Assembly (NCBI GenBank): GCA_021151615.1
Contig: JAGKXA010000047.1
Location: 1-36,175, forward strand
From: Cellvibrionaceae bacterium
Lineage (GTDB): Bacteria > Pseudomonadota > Gammaproteobacteria > Pseudomonadales > Cellvibrionaceae
Direction of reading: 5' to 3'
DNA: 36,175 bases
The notes below the pieces were generated by a model. It was not told where the DNA came from, did no database searches, and saw only the letters and a program-made list of their open reading frames with translations. The position numbers and the translations under genes are program-made. The first letter of the stretch is position 1. Every line of letters begins with the position of its first letter. This document shows positions 35,775-36,175 of this stretch, in pieces.

Positions 35775-36175
35775 TTATTTTTTACCGCTTTGTTTCATCG
35801 CGGTTTTAATATCCTGACTCAAATCATAGACTGCCATGGCGTACATGGGGCTGCGATTGTACCGGGTAATGGTGTAGAAGTTTTGCAGGCCCAACCAATA
35901 TTCCAAACCATTAACACCATCAAATTCAATACTGATTGCCGGTGTGCGCGCAGCAACTCTTGCAGTCGGTGCTACGCCCAGTTTTTTCCAATCGCTCACT
36001 TTTAGCGCAGGCTGTTCCACTTTATTAAACGATGCATGGGTGCTGACTTGCTCACGCGCCCGCGTCAACTTGGCGGGGACAACAACTGGCTTGCCCGCTT
36101 GCCAGCCATGTTTTTTAAAGTAGTTGGCCACACTGCCAATCGCATCGGTAGTGTTGTTCCAGATATCGGTAAAAC
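35775..36175 (-). CDS. mltB: Lytic murein transglycosylase B, C-terminal part
   Basis: The gene enters from the right window edge, and only the last 132 codons are inside. The sequence shows the end of an MltB domain: FTDIWNNTTDAIGSVANYFKKHGW, then WQAGKPVVVPA and, near the end, GLEYWLGLQNFYTITRYNRSPMYAMAVYDLSQDI, the 'NFYVITRYN' signature of the family. MltB cleaves the glycan backbone of peptidoglycan to 1,6-anhydromuramic ends. The catalytic Glu lies outside the window. The gene is 22 bases upstream of rlpA and belongs to the same cell-wall operon. Confidence 0.93.
   Translation of the reverse strand, partial: FTDIWNNTTDAIGSVANYFKKHGWQAGKPVVVPAKLTRAREQVSTHASFNKVEQPALKVSDWKKLGVAPTARVAARTPAISIEFDGVNGLEYWLGLQNFYTITRYNRSPMYAMAVYDLSQDIKTAMKQSGKK

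Overview
The window looks like chromosomal DNA of a polysaccharide-degrading gammaproteobacterium of the Cellvibrionaceae (Cellvibrio or Saccharophagus type). The reasons are the rpsT, lipA/lipB/ybeD and rlpA/dacA/mltB housekeeping genes, a GH94 phosphorylase of the cellobionate type, a TonB-dependent receptor paired with a beta-propeller phytase, and the roughly 50% GC content. Genus is inferred from gene content, not from a search. I see no CRISPR array, tRNA, rRNA, insertion sequence or phage gene.

Layout. 1-1.97 kb: the start of a lipoprotein gene leaving the window, rpsT with a good promoter and terminator, a maoP-type gene with a basic Lys/Ala/Pro tail, and a small zinc-ribbon protein. 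1.99-7.55 kb: a carbohydrate island with GH94 phosphorylase, GPH-family symporter and GntR-like LacI regulator on the minus strand, and a divergent gluconokinase. Phosphorolysis of cellobionate gives glucose 1-phosphate and gluconate. The kinase would use the gluconate, so the four genes read as one pathway for oxidised cellulose ends. 7.6-8.5 kb: a small lipoprotein and an acetyltransferase. 8.5-13.2 kb: a TonB-dependent receptor and a tandem-propeller phytase on the minus strand, behind a well-formed Pho box. This is a phosphate-starvation unit for phytate. 13.2-15.3 kb: a possibly structured leader, a membrane GGDEF protein with a degenerate active site but intact I-site, and an overlapping AraC-type regulator.

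15.5-23.1 kb (plus strand): an SDR, a Gfo/Idh/MocA oxidoreductase, a periplasmic DUF3857/transglutaminase/TPR protein, a TPR lipoprotein, type II NADH dehydrogenase and a small lipoprotein. 23.1-25.7 kb (minus): an acetyltransferase, lipA, lipB and ybeD. 25.9-33.4 kb (plus): a tightly packed membrane module RDD, SpoIIM-like, DUF4129, DUF4350, MoxR ATPase and DUF58. 33.4-36.2 kb (minus): dacA, rlpA and the 3' end of mltB.

Most notable points: the complete cellobionate-to-6-phosphogluconate cassette; the Pho box on the receptor-phytase pair; a receptor whose N-terminal domain seems to have lost the region that normally carries the TonB box; a c-di-GMP-sensor-like GGDEF protein coupled to an AraC regulator; and the six-gene MoxR module. 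That module sits on the opposite strand exactly between dacA and ybeD, which are neighbours in many relatives, and three of its proteins carry low-complexity tracts, two of them encoded by perfect hexanucleotide repeats.
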